Shown here: one piece after another, positions 23,624 through 33,854 of the stretch
How positions within the stretch are numbered: position 1 is the stretch's first letter
Layout: the number at the start of each line of letters is the position of its first letter
Assembly (NCBI GenBank): GCA_036562635.1
Contig: DATCJU010000116.1
Location: 1 to 33,854 of the forward strand
Length of the DNA stretch: 33,854 nucleotides
DNA from: DATCJU01 sp036562635
Lineage (GTDB): Bacteria > Actinomycetota > Actinomycetes > Mycobacteriales > Pseudonocardiaceae
Direction of reading: 5' to 3'
The notes under the pieces: model-generated
Told to the model about the DNA's origin: nothing
Databases searched by the model: none
What the model saw: only the letters and a program-made list of their open reading frames with translations
Translations under genes and position numbers: made by a program

Positions 23624-23677
23624 ATGCTACACACCCCCGCATCACATGTTGCAATCACCATTGCGCCATATGCAACA
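23624..23677. promoter_or_regulatory. Divergent promoter/operator region with TGTTGCA half-sites
   Basis: TGTTGCA (23647-23653) and TGCAACA (23671-23677) form outer inverted arms, and GCAAT-CACC-ATTGC (23651-23664) a second, overlapping palindrome. On the minus strand TTGCAA (23654-23649) and TAGCAT (23629-23624), 19 nt apart, could be the kinase promoter, so a bound regulator would cover its -35. On the plus strand TTGACC (23605-23610) with TACACA (23628-23633) is a weaker candidate, placing the operator after the start. The repeat is a good candidate site for the adjacent IclR protein. Confidence 0.6.
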
Positions 23678-23687
23678 AAGGAGGGTC

Positions 23688-24998
23688 ATGGGACGCGGAA
23701 CCCTGGACCCGAACGCGCTGGCGGCCCTGCGCTCCGAGCGGGTCGACTGGCGGTTCAAGGGCATGCCCGCCCACTTCACGGGCGCCACGATCGACGAGAT
23801 CACCCGGCAAAGACCGGACCTGTTCGACGACGCCTTCACCGGCCCGCTGCTCGTGCTCTCCCGACCGGCCCTGCAGCACAACCTCCGGGTGATGGCAGAG
23901 TGGTGTGAGCGACACGGGCTCGCCCTGGCCCCGCACGGCAAGACCCACATGTCCCCGCAACTGCTGGCCGCCCAGTTCGAGGCCGGGGCTTGGGCGGTCA
24001 CCGTGGCCACCGTGCACCAGGCCCGGGTGTACCGCGCGTTCGGGGTGAACCGGGTCGTGCTGGCCAACCAGCTGGTGGACCCCGCCGGACTGCGGTGGCT
24101 GGCCGGGGAGCTCGACCGCGACCCAGAGTTCGAGTTCGTCTGCTGGGTCGACTCGGTCCGCGGGGTCGAGCTGATGACCGCCGCACTCGCCGGGAGCGCC
24201 CCCGCGCGGCCGGTGGACGTCGCGGTGGAACTCGGTGGCCCTGGTGGTCGCACCGGAGTCCGCACCGCGGCCGAAGCCCTCGCCGTCGCCCAGGCGGTGG
24301 CCGCCAGCCCGGTACTGCGCCTGGTGGGTGTCGCCGGCTGGGAAGGGGCCTTCGGACACGACACGACCCCGGAGACGCTGGCCACCGTCGACACCTACCT
24401 GCGCCGGCTGCGGGCGCTGGTGCTGTCCCTGGCCGGTGCCGGGTACTTCGACGGGCTGGACCGGGTGTTGGTCACCGCCGCGGGCAGCGCCTACTTCGAC
24501 CAGGTGGGGGCGGTGTTCCGCGAGCCGTGGCCCGACGGCCTCCCGGTACTGCCGGTGCTGCGCAGCGGCAGCTACCTGACACACGACGACGGGCTGTACC
24601 GCCGGCTCTCCCCGTTCTCCCGCCGACACGCCCTCCCCGGTGGGGAACCGCTGCGCCCGGCACTGCAGGCATGGGCCCAGGTCTCGTCCCGCCCGGAGCC
24701 AGAGCTCGCCCTGCTCACCCTGGGGCGACGGGACGTGCCCTTCGACCAGGACCTGCCCGAACCACAGCTGGTGCGCCGGAACGGCGGTGAGGCGGAACCC
24801 CTGACGGGCTGCCGCGTCACGGCGCTGAACGACCAGCACGCGTTCCTCGCCCTGTCCCCCGAGGCCCGGGTCGAGGTCGGCGACTGGATCGGACTGGGGG
24901 TGTCCCACCCGTGCACCGCGTTCGACAAGTGGCAGCTCATCCCGGTGGTCGACGCGGACGGCCGCACCGTCGTCGACCTGATCCGCACCTTCTTCTGA
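23688..24998 (+). CDS. Fold-type III PLP D-amino acid deaminase (DSD1-like), candidate D-glucosaminate dehydratase
   Basis: The 436-residue protein has an alanine-racemase-type barrel with PLP lysine K85 in APHGKTH. The C-terminal metal-site residues of eukaryotic-type D-serine dehydratases are also present: H384 in DQHAF, then H407 and C409 in SHPCTAF. The H-x-C pair favours dehydration/deamination over the D-threonine aldolase type, where I recall H-x-D. Bacterial members are usually named amino acid deaminase. With a KDG-type kinase, a deacylase and a GntP permease around it, D-glucosaminate to KDG plus ammonia is a good candidate reaction; D-serine or D-threonine is the alternative. AAAGGAGG precedes the ATG, and it leads the plus-strand operon. 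Confidence 0.82.
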   Translation: MGRGTLDPNALAALRSERVDWRFKGMPAHFTGATIDEITRQRPDLFDDAFTGPLLVLSRPALQHNLRVMAEWCERHGLALAPHGKTHMSPQLLAAQFEAGAWAVTVATVHQARVYRAFGVNRVVLANQLVDPAGLRWLAGELDRDPEFEFVCWVDSVRGVELMTAALAGSAPARPVDVAVELGGPGGRTGVRTAAEALAVAQAVAASPVLRLVGVAGWEGAFGHDTTPETLATVDTYLRRLRALVLSLAGAGYFDGLDRVLVTAAGSAYFDQVGAVFREPWPDGLPVLPVLRSGSYLTHDDGLYRRLSPFSRRHALPGGEPLRPALQAWAQVSSRPEPELALLTLGRRDVPFDQDLPEPQLVRRNGGEAEPLTGCRVTALNDQHAFLALSPEARVEVGDWIGLGVSHPCTAFDKWQLIPVVDADGRTVVDLIRTFF

Positions 24999-25017
24999 TC
25001 CGGTGACCGGAGGAGTC

Positions 25018-26613
25018 ATGGACATCGTCTTCCGCGACGCCCTGGTCGTCGACGGCACCGGGGCGCCCGCCCGCCGTGCGGACGTGGGTGTGGCCGAGGG
25101 ACGTATCGCATCGATCTCCACGGAGCGGCTGACCGGCAGGCGGGTGATCGACGCGGCCGACATGGTGCTGTCCCCCGGGTTCATCGACATGCACTCACAC
25201 TCGGACCTGCGTCTCCTCGTCGAACCCGATCACCTGGCGAAGGTCTCGCAGGGGGTGACCCTGGAGGTCCTCGGGCAGGACGGGCTGTCCTACGCCCCGG
25301 TGGACGACGACGTACTGGCCCAGCTCCGTACGCAACTGGCGGGCTGGAACGGCGACCCGCCGGACTTCGACTGGGACTGGCGCACCGTCGGTGAGTACCT
25401 GGACCGGCTGGACCGCGGCATCGCGGTGAACGCCGCCTACCTGGTTCCCCAGGGCACCCTGCGCATGCTCTGCGTGGGGTGGGAGTCCCGACCGCCCACG
25501 CCGGACGAGCTGGACCGGATGCGCCGGATCCTCGCCGAGTCACTGCAGCAGGGCGCGGTCGGCATGTCCTCGGGACTGACCTACACCCCGGGTATGTACG
25601 CCGACACCGACGAGCTGGTCGCGCTGTGCGAGGTGGTCGCCGAGCACGGCGGGTACTACTGCCCCCACCACCGCAGCTACGGGGCGGGTGCCCTCGAGGC
25701 GTACGCCGAGATGATCGAGGTGTCCCGGAGGTCCGGGTGCCCGCTGCACCTGGCCCACGCCACCATGAACTTCCCGGTGAACGCCGGGCGGGCCGGGGAG
25801 CTGCTGGCCATGGTGGACGCGGCGATCGACGCCGGTTGCGACATCACCCTGGACAGCTACCCGTACCTGCCCGGCGCCACCTACCTGTCGGCGCTGCTGC
25901 CGAGCTGGGTCACCGAGGGCGGCCTGGAGAAGGCGCTCGTCCGCCTGACCGACCCGGAGATCCGTGAGCGGATCCGTGTCGAACTGGAGGAGACCGGCTC
26001 GGACGGCTGCCACGGCGTCCCGGTCGACTGGTCGACCATCGAGATCAACGGGGTGCGTCGGGAGGCCAACACCCACCTGGTCGGCCGGACCGTGGCCGAG
26101 TCCGCGCGACGGGCGGGGGTACCCCCGTCCCAGCTCTACTTCGACGTACTCGTCGACGAGCGCCTGGGCACCTCCTGCCTGATGCACGTCGGACACGAGG
26201 AGAACGTGCGGACGATCATGCGGCACCGCGCGCACACCGGGGGCAGCGACGGCCTGCTGGTCGGCGAGCGCCCACACCCCCGGGCCTGGGGCACGTTCCC
26301 CCGCTACCTGGCCCGCTACGTGCGGGAGCTGGGCGTGCTCGGCCTGGAGGAGTGCATCGCGCACCTGACCGGGCGTGCCGCGGCCCGGCTGCGACTGGTC
26401 GATCGTGGCCTGATCCGTGAGGGATACGCCGCCGATCTCGTGCTCTTCGACCCCGAGTCGATCACCGACACCGCGACCTTCGACAACCCACGAAGCCCCG
26501 CCACCGGCATCCGCCACGTGTTGGTCAACGGAGTCGTCGTCCTCGACGAGGGCCGGCCCACCGGCGCGCTTCCCGGCCGCGCGCTCCGCAGGTCCCGCGA
26601 GGGCACCCGCTGA
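25018..26613 (+). CDS. N-acyl-D-amino-acid deacylase family amidohydrolase
   Basis: The 531-residue amidohydrolase-superfamily enzyme is expected to remove an N-acyl group from a D-amino acid. Metal-site motifs are H59 and H61 in DMHSHSD, H217/H218 in YCPHHRS, H247 in HLAHA and D411 in GSDGLLVG. The position that is the metal-bridging cysteine of D-aminoacylase (N-C-G) is aspartate here, Q87-D88-G89. Small N- and C-terminal beta-sandwich parts flank the barrel. ATG 25018 follows GGAGGAG and is preferred over GTG 25003. The gap to the deaminase gene is 19 nt. N-acetyl-D-glucosaminate is itself an N-acyl-D-amino acid and is the substrate proposed from context. Confidence 0.87.
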   Translation: MDIVFRDALVVDGTGAPARRADVGVAEGRIASISTERLTGRRVIDAADMVLSPGFIDMHSHSDLRLLVEPDHLAKVSQGVTLEVLGQDGLSYAPVDDDVLAQLRTQLAGWNGDPPDFDWDWRTVGEYLDRLDRGIAVNAAYLVPQGTLRMLCVGWESRPPTPDELDRMRRILAESLQQGAVGMSSGLTYTPGMYADTDELVALCEVVAEHGGYYCPHHRSYGAGALEAYAEMIEVSRRSGCPLHLAHATMNFPVNAGRAGELLAMVDAAIDAGCDITLDSYPYLPGATYLSALLPSWVTEGGLEKALVRLTDPEIRERIRVELEETGSDGCHGVPVDWSTIEINGVRREANTHLVGRTVAESARRAGVPPSQLYFDVLVDERLGTSCLMHVGHEENVRTIMRHRAHTGGSDGLLVGERPHPRAWGTFPRYLARYVRELGVLGLEECIAHLTGRAAARLRLVDRGLIREGYAADLVLFDPESITDTATFDNPRSPATGIRHVLVNGVVVLDEGRPTGALPGRALRRSREGTR

Positions 26614-26654
26614 CTCCTCCCCACCGCTCCCCTCCCGCCCAGGAGTTGATCCAC

Positions 26655-28088
26655 GTGCTCCACTGGTTGCAGCACGAGACCGCAGGCCTGCTGACCCTGT
26701 CCGCGGCGGGCATCACCCTGCTGCTCCTGCTCATCATCCGCTTCAAGGTCGAACCGTTCATCGCACTGCTGGTGGCCGGTCTGCTGGTGGCCCTCGGGGC
26801 CGGTGTTCCGGTCGAGAAGATCGTCAGCGGCAACCAGTCCCTGCTGGAGAGCGGATTCGGTTCCATTCTCGGCCACATCACCGTGATCATCGGTCTGGGC
26901 ACCCTGCTCGGCGGGCTGCTGGAGGCCTCCGGGGGTGCCGAGGTGCTCACCCGTCGTCTGCTGGCGGCGTTCGGTGAGCGCCGAGCTCCCCTCGCCATGG
27001 GCCTGTCCGGGTTCGTCTTCGGCATCCCGGTGTTCTTCGACATCGGCATCTTCGTGCTCGCCCCGCTGGTCTACGTGGCGGCCCGCAGCAGCGGGCGGTC
27101 GATCCTGCTGTTCTGCCTGCCCCTGCTGGCCGGGCTGTCCGTGACGCACGCGTTCTTGCCACCACACCCCGGCCCGGTGGCCCTGGCCGGTCTGCTGCAG
27201 GTGGACGTGGGCTGGCTGATCCTCATGGGCCTGGCCTGCGGTGTGCCCGCGTGGGCCGTCGGCCTGCTCTACGCGAACTGGCTCGGCAAACGGCTCTTCC
27301 TGCCCGTGCCGGAGGAGATGCTGGCCGCCCGGGTGGCGGCGCAGGAGCGGTCCGGGACCGGCGGCGGCACCTCGGACGGGGCCGATCCGGAGCCGCCCCG
27401 GGACGAGGTCACGCGAGAACCCTCCCTCGCGCTGGTCGCGACCATCATCGCGATCCCGCTGGTGTTGATCCTGTCCGCCACCTTCGGCGGCATGCTGCTG
27501 CCCGACGGCTCCGCGGTGCTGGGTGTGGTGACCTTCCTGGGGAATCCCGCGGTGGCGTTGACCATCACCGTGCTGCTCGCGATGTGGCTGCTCGGTCTGC
27601 GTCGCGGTATGACCCGCGCCGAGATCGCGGAACTGACCGGTGCCTCGCTGCGCCCGGTGGGCATGATCCTGCTCGTGGTGGGTGCCGGTGGGTTCTTCGG
27701 CGCGGTGCTCGCCGCCACGGGGGTGGGCAAGGCGGTGGCCGGAACCCTCTCGTCCGCCGGTCTGCCGCTGGTCGTGCTGGCCTACGTGATCAGCTGTGCG
27801 CTCCGCGTGGCGCAGGGCTCGGCGACCGTGGCGATCGTGACGACGGGCGGCATCGTGGCCCCGTTGCTGGCCGAGGCGGAGTACAGCCAGCCGCAGCTGG
27901 CGTTGATCGCGATGGCCATCGCGGCCGGGTCGATCATCGCCTCCCACGTCAACGACGGCGGCTTCTGGATCGTGTCGCGCTACTTCGGCATTCCGGTGAA
28001 GGAGACGCTGCAGAGCTGGACCGTGCTGGAGACCGTCCTGTCCGTCTCCGGATTCGCCACCGCCCTGCTCCTCGGTCTGGTCGTCTGA
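26655..28088 (+). CDS. GntP family H+ symporter
   Basis: The 477-residue integral membrane protein has about 12 hydrophobic segments and the GntP-type features GNQSLLESGFGSILGHI, GIPVFFDIGIFVLAPL, HAFLPPHPGPVALAG, ALRVAQGSATVAI and SHVNDGGFWIVSRYF. A polar loop at about 215-262 is probably cytoplasmic. GntP members import gluconate and related sugar acids; DsdX, for D-serine, is also in this family. Start GTG 26655 lies 9 nt after AGGAG; an in-frame TTG at 26646 would overlap that signal. It is last of the deaminase-deacylase-permease operon and probably brings in the pathway substrate. Confidence 0.92.
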   Translation: MLHWLQHETAGLLTLSAAGITLLLLLIIRFKVEPFIALLVAGLLVALGAGVPVEKIVSGNQSLLESGFGSILGHITVIIGLGTLLGGLLEASGGAEVLTRRLLAAFGERRAPLAMGLSGFVFGIPVFFDIGIFVLAPLVYVAARSSGRSILLFCLPLLAGLSVTHAFLPPHPGPVALAGLLQVDVGWLILMGLACGVPAWAVGLLYANWLGKRLFLPVPEEMLAARVAAQERSGTGGGTSDGADPEPPRDEVTREPSLALVATIIAIPLVLILSATFGGMLLPDGSAVLGVVTFLGNPAVALTITVLLAMWLLGLRRGMTRAEIAELTGASLRPVGMILLVVGAGGFFGAVLAATGVGKAVAGTLSSAGLPLVVLAYVISCALRVAQGSATVAIVTTGGIVAPLLAEAEYSQPQLALIAMAIAAGSIIASHVNDGGFWIVSRYFGIPVKETLQSWTVLETVLSVSGFATALLLGLVV

Positions 28089-28116
28089 TCCGGGCACCCC
28101 GGAAAACGCACCTGTC

Positions 28117-28149
28117 GGTCCCGGCTCCTCCGTGCGAGGGGCCGGGGCC
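28117..28149 (+). terminator. Terminator of the permease operon
   Basis: A 14-bp stem (28117-28130 with 28136-28149) with a CGTGC loop lies 28 nt after the gntP stop. Two of its pairs are G-U in plus-strand RNA and would be A-C mismatches in the minus-strand RNA, so it is oriented for the permease operon. A smaller repeat TCCGGG/CCCGGA sits at the stop codon. Confidence 0.65.
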
Positions 28150-28223
28150 GGTGTTCCCGACCGGCTGTCGTACCGCCGGAACAGCTCCCACCCGGGAGAA
28201 CAGCCCGACGGGAACCGGTCCCC

Positions 28224-28667
28224 TCACTCCGTGTCGCCGCGTTGCCTCCGCCGGCTCATCAGGTCGTCGAGCACCAGGCTGAGCCCCATGCCCAACATCC
28301 AGGCGTCCTTGGCGAGCGCGGTCCCCGCCTGGGTGGGTCGGAGACTTCCCTCCTCCCGCATCCCGGGGGTGCGCAGGTAGAGGCCGAGCAGCCCGGAGGC
28401 GAACGCGGTCAGTCCGGCACCGGCCAACACCGAGGGCACGATCGGCAGGAGCAGCGTCGCACCGAGCGCGATCTCACCCGCGGACAGCAGCCGGGTGAAG
28501 GTCTCCGGGGTGAGTTTCCCGAGGAACGGGTAGGTCTTGCTGGCCATCCCGTGCAGCTGGGTCGCCGTCTGGGTGTCGGCCTGCCGCTTGGCCAGCCCGG
28601 AGTTGAGGATGTACGCCCCGACGACGAGTCGGGACGGCCAGTGGCTCCATCTGACGTTCCGTGACAT
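28224..28667 (-). CDS. DoxX-like membrane protein
   Basis: The 147-residue protein has four hydrophobic stretches in the DoxX pattern: SRLVVGAYILNSGLAK, LSAGEIALGATLLLPIVPSVL, AGLTAFASGLLGLYL and DAWMLGMGLSLVLDDL. Family members are small quinone-related or uncharacterised membrane proteins; the exact role is unknown. The ATG at 28667 is preceded by CGGAGG. It converges on the permease operon. Confidence 0.75.
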   Translation of the reverse strand: MSRNVRWSHWPSRLVVGAYILNSGLAKRQADTQTATQLHGMASKTYPFLGKLTPETFTRLLSAGEIALGATLLLPIVPSVLAGAGLTAFASGLLGLYLRTPGMREEGSLRPTQAGTALAKDAWMLGMGLSLVLDDLMSRRRQRGDTE

Positions 28668-28821
28668 CTCGCCTCCGGGAGCACCCGATCAGTGACGGTG
28701 ATCACAGTGACGTGTCGATGTCGAGCATAGGGGGGCACGGCGCACACCGCTCGTCGTCACGCGTCGTCCCGGACGCCACGACCGGGGCGAGCCCACCGAC
28801 GGGGGAGGCGGAGCCACACCG

Positions 28822-28861
28822 CCCCGGCCGGCCCTCGGTGGACGACCGAGGCCGACCGGGG
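28822..28861 (-). terminator. Terminator of uvrA
   Basis: Arms 28822-28839 and 28845-28861 pair with one mismatch and one bulge around a 5-nt loop, 23 nt past the uvrA stop on the minus strand. T-richness after the stem is weak. Confidence 0.65.
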
Positions 28862-28883
28862 CGGATGCGGTCCGGACGGTTCG

Positions 28884-31763
<2,880 letters not shown>

Positions 31764-31997
31764 TGCGGCGGATCCCTTCGGATTTGTCGGCGGACGGCCG
31801 TCGGCACGGGAAAGGCCGAGGCCCAACGCTCCCGCGCACCACTGTAGGCGCGCCCACCGACAGGAAACGGCGTGCACCGTCCTTCGCATTCCCCGTGCTC
31901 GGCCTCCGGGTTCCCAGGACCGAACCTCGGCGCGGGGAGTGGAAGGCGGACCCAACACCACCCGAAGAGGTGATCCTGTCCACCGGACGCCCGGGGT

Positions 31998-33323
31998 TCA
32001 GGCGGACTTCCCGGCCGGCTCACCGGAGTCGGCGCGTGCCAGGTCCACGTCCCGGGTCTCGCCGGTCCGCAGGTAGACCAACAGGCTGATCAGACACAGC
32101 AGGGCCAGGTACCAGGGGAACCAGTCGCCACGGCCGGCACCGCTCAGCCACTGGACCACGTACGGCGCGGTACCGCCGAACAGGGCCACGGTCAGCGCGT
32201 AGGGCAGACCGATACCGGCGGTGCGGACCTCGGTCGGGAACAGCTCGGCCATCGCGGTCGGCGCCACGGCACCGTAGCAGGAGAACAGCACCAGTCCGAC
32301 GGACATGACGGCGAACAGCGACCACGCCGACGCCCCGAGCAGGGCGAACAACGGCACGCTGAGCAGCACGTACCCCGCGGCGAACACCACCAGCAACGGC
32401 CGACGACCGATCCGGTCCGACACCACACCCATCACCGGCAGCGCCACCACCAACACCAGCTGCGCCGCGATCGAGGCCCACTGCGCCGACGTGGTGGGCA
32501 CACCGTGTTCCTGCTGCGCGTAGGTGGGCAGGTGCACCACGAACGTGTAGTAGGCGACGGTGGCACCGACGGTGAACCCGACGACCCGCAACGCCCCCAG
32601 CGGGTGGCGCCGCAGCACCTCCAGGGTGGGGCGGGGCACCCGCCGCTCCGCACCGGCCAGGTAGGCCTCGGTCTCGTCCAGAGCCCGCCGCAGGTACATG
32701 CCGTACACCCCGAGCAGGGCGCCGAGGACGAAGGGCACCCGCCAGGCCCACTCCGCCACCGCCTCCGTGCCGAGCAGGCTGGTGAGCAGGGCAGCCACCA
32801 GGGTGGCCGTGATGGTGCCCAGGACGTTGCTCAGGTACAGGAAGCTCGAGTAGAAACCGCGCCGCCCCGGCGGGGCCAGCTCGGCCAGGTAGGTGGCCGA
32901 GGCCGCGAACTCACCCCCGGTGGACAGACCCTGTGCGATTCGGGCGAGCAACAGCAGCACCGGGGCCAGCAACCCGACCTGCTCGTAGGTCGGGGCGACG
33001 GCGATCAGCAGGCTCCCGCCCGCCATGAGCAGGACCGACAGCATCAGTCCCGCCCGACGGCCGTGCCGGTCGGTGAAGGCCGAGAGCAGCGCACCGCCCA
33101 GCGGGCGGAAGAAGAAACCGACCGCGAAGATCGCCAGAGTGCTCAGCAGAGCCGTGGCTTCGCTGCCCTCCGGGAAGAACTGAGGGGCGAAGAACACGGC
33201 GAACACGGCGTAGGCATTCCAGTCGTACCACTCCAGGCCGTTGCCGATGGATGCGGCGACGAGCCCGCGACGACGCCGGGCGGAGTCGGCACCGACGGCA
33301 GACGTATCGGCGGTACCGGTCAC
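31998..33323 (-). CDS. MFS transporter, metabolite:H+ symporter type
   Basis: The 441-residue protein has 12 probable membrane segments and the family motifs GNGLEWYDW near the N-terminus and RPLGGALLSAFTDRHGRR between helices 2 and 3. These match the metabolite:H+ symporter group (KgtP, ProP, ShiA relatives) that import 2-oxoglutarate, betaine, shikimate or other small acids. The substrate cannot be told. GTG 33323 follows GGAGG at 5 nt; GTG 33329 is the alternative. It diverges from the maleylpyruvate isomerase family gene across 211 nt in which I see no clear site. Confidence 0.88.
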   Translation of the reverse strand: MTGTADTSAVGADSARRRRGLVAASIGNGLEWYDWNAYAVFAVFFAPQFFPEGSEATALLSTLAIFAVGFFFRPLGGALLSAFTDRHGRRAGLMLSVLLMAGGSLLIAVAPTYEQVGLLAPVLLLLARIAQGLSTGGEFAASATYLAELAPPGRRGFYSSFLYLSNVLGTITATLVAALLTSLLGTEAVAEWAWRVPFVLGALLGVYGMYLRRALDETEAYLAGAERRVPRPTLEVLRRHPLGALRVVGFTVGATVAYYTFVVHLPTYAQQEHGVPTTSAQWASIAAQLVLVVALPVMGVVSDRIGRRPLLVVFAAGYVLLSVPLFALLGASAWSLFAVMSVGLVLFSCYGAVAPTAMAELFPTEVRTAGIGLPYALTVALFGGTAPYVVQWLSGAGRGDWFPWYLALLCLISLLVYLRTGETRDVDLARADSGEPAGKSA

Positions 33324-33534
33324 GGCCACCTCCGTTCCTTCCCGATCACGACCGGCACCGAGCCAACCGGAGAGCCGCCCCGTTCGCCACAGTCGCACCG
33401 GGATTGTCCCGCCTGTCGGGACACACCAGGGTGAAGCCGGGCGAGGGCGGCCTCCCCGATCGGGTCTACCAACGAGTAGATGTCGCCACCTACGCTGGTC
33501 GGTACGGACCGAACCTCACCCGATGGGAGGCGCC

Positions 33535-33854
33535 ATGCCCCCGACTGGGAACAGGTCGAGCACACCGGCGACCATCACCTCACCCAGGTCCCCCGCCGAA
33601 CTGGCCGCGGTGGGCCTGGCCCGGGTCGCCGAGGCCACCGAGCAGCTGCTCGAGGTCGTCGAGGAGCTGGACGACGCCGCCATGCGCCGACCCAGCCTCT
33701 GCCCCGGCTGGTCCAGAGGACACGTGGTCAGCCACCTCGCCCGCAACGCCGACGCCCTGGTCAATCTGCTGACCTGGGCCAGGACCGGTGTCGAACACCC
33801 GATGTACGCCAGCAGGGCGGATCGGGACGCCGACATCGAGGAGGGCGCCAACCG
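33535..33854 (+). CDS. Maleylpyruvate isomerase family mycothiol-dependent enzyme (partial)
   Basis: The 106 residues before the window edge show the DinB-like N-terminal bundle of mycothiol-dependent maleylpyruvate isomerases: DDAAMRRPSLCPGWSRGHVV (46-65), HVVSHLARNADALVNLLTWA with metal-ligand candidates H63 and H67, then GVEHPMYASRADRDADIEEG. The ATG at 33535 follows GGGAGG at 4 nt. The 3' end lies outside the window. Mycothiol use is inferred from the family and matches an actinobacterial host. Confidence 0.85.
   Translation, partial: MPPTGNRSSTPATITSPRSPAELAAVGLARVAEATEQLLEVVEELDDAAMRRPSLCPGWSRGHVVSHLARNADALVNLLTWARTGVEHPMYASRADRDADIEEGAN

Noticed and set aside
23688..24998. D-threonine aldolase or alanine racemase annotation
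   Set aside because: The H-x-C metal pair near the C-terminus favours the D-serine dehydratase type, and the C-terminal domain is not that of alanine racemase.
31764..31997. SOS (LexA) box upstream of uvrA
   Set aside because: The only symmetric element is GGTTC-8 nt-GAACC at about 31908-31925, which has the half-sites in the wrong order for the actinobacterial LexA site.

Overview
The window is very GC-rich chromosomal DNA with frequent GTG starts and tightly overlapping cistrons. Its gene order (tyrS, mpg, argHGRFDBJC, pheTS, trmH-type gene, rplT-rpmI-infC, uvrA) is the conserved housekeeping block of Actinobacteria, and a mycothiol-dependent maleylpyruvate isomerase family gene at the right edge fits the same group. 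Protein flavour suggests a filamentous actinomycete, possibly of the Pseudonocardiales. The genus cannot be fixed from this sequence alone.

Left part (1-10980, minus strand). A strong intrinsic terminator (315-353) closes a unit ending in tyrS. Upstream lie mpg and the complete arginine operon argCJBDFRGH. The arg cistrons overlap by 1-11 nt except argR-argG, where a 77-nt gap and a strong ribosome binding site precede argG. Directly before argC is a near-consensus sigma-A promoter overlapped by ARG-box-like operator half-sites. Its predicted start of transcription falls on or next to the argC ATG, so argC is probably leaderless and repressed by the operon's own ArgR.

Middle part (10981-21380). 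This holds a SAM methyltransferase, an NTF2-like protein, pheST, a decayed HSP90-family gene followed by a TPR protein, a SpoU-type RNA methyltransferase with no ordinary start codon, and the infC-rpmI-rplT operon. infC appears to start at AUC behind a perfect Shine-Dalgarno sequence and has an attenuator-like leader hairpin. A divergent DUF1844 gene follows.

Accessory part (21380-28088). Two divergent operons face each other across a 108-nt region with a multi-half-site operator. To the left are a 2-keto-3-deoxygluconate-type kinase, an IclR regulator and RidA. To the right are a fold-type III PLP D-amino-acid deaminase/dehydratase, an N-acyl-D-amino-acid deacylase family protein and a GntP permease. 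The best reading is a route for N-acetyl-D-glucosaminate, the oxidised end sugar released from chitin: import, deacetylation, deamination to 2-keto-3-deoxygluconate with RidA clearing the imine, then phosphorylation to KDPG. A plain D-amino-acid catabolic locus is the main alternative. This is the most interesting system in the window.

Right part (28089-33854). This holds a DoxX-type membrane protein, uvrA, an MFS transporter of the metabolite:H+ symporter type, and the start of the maleylpyruvate isomerase family gene, cut by the window edge. I saw no tRNA, rRNA, CRISPR array or insertion sequence.
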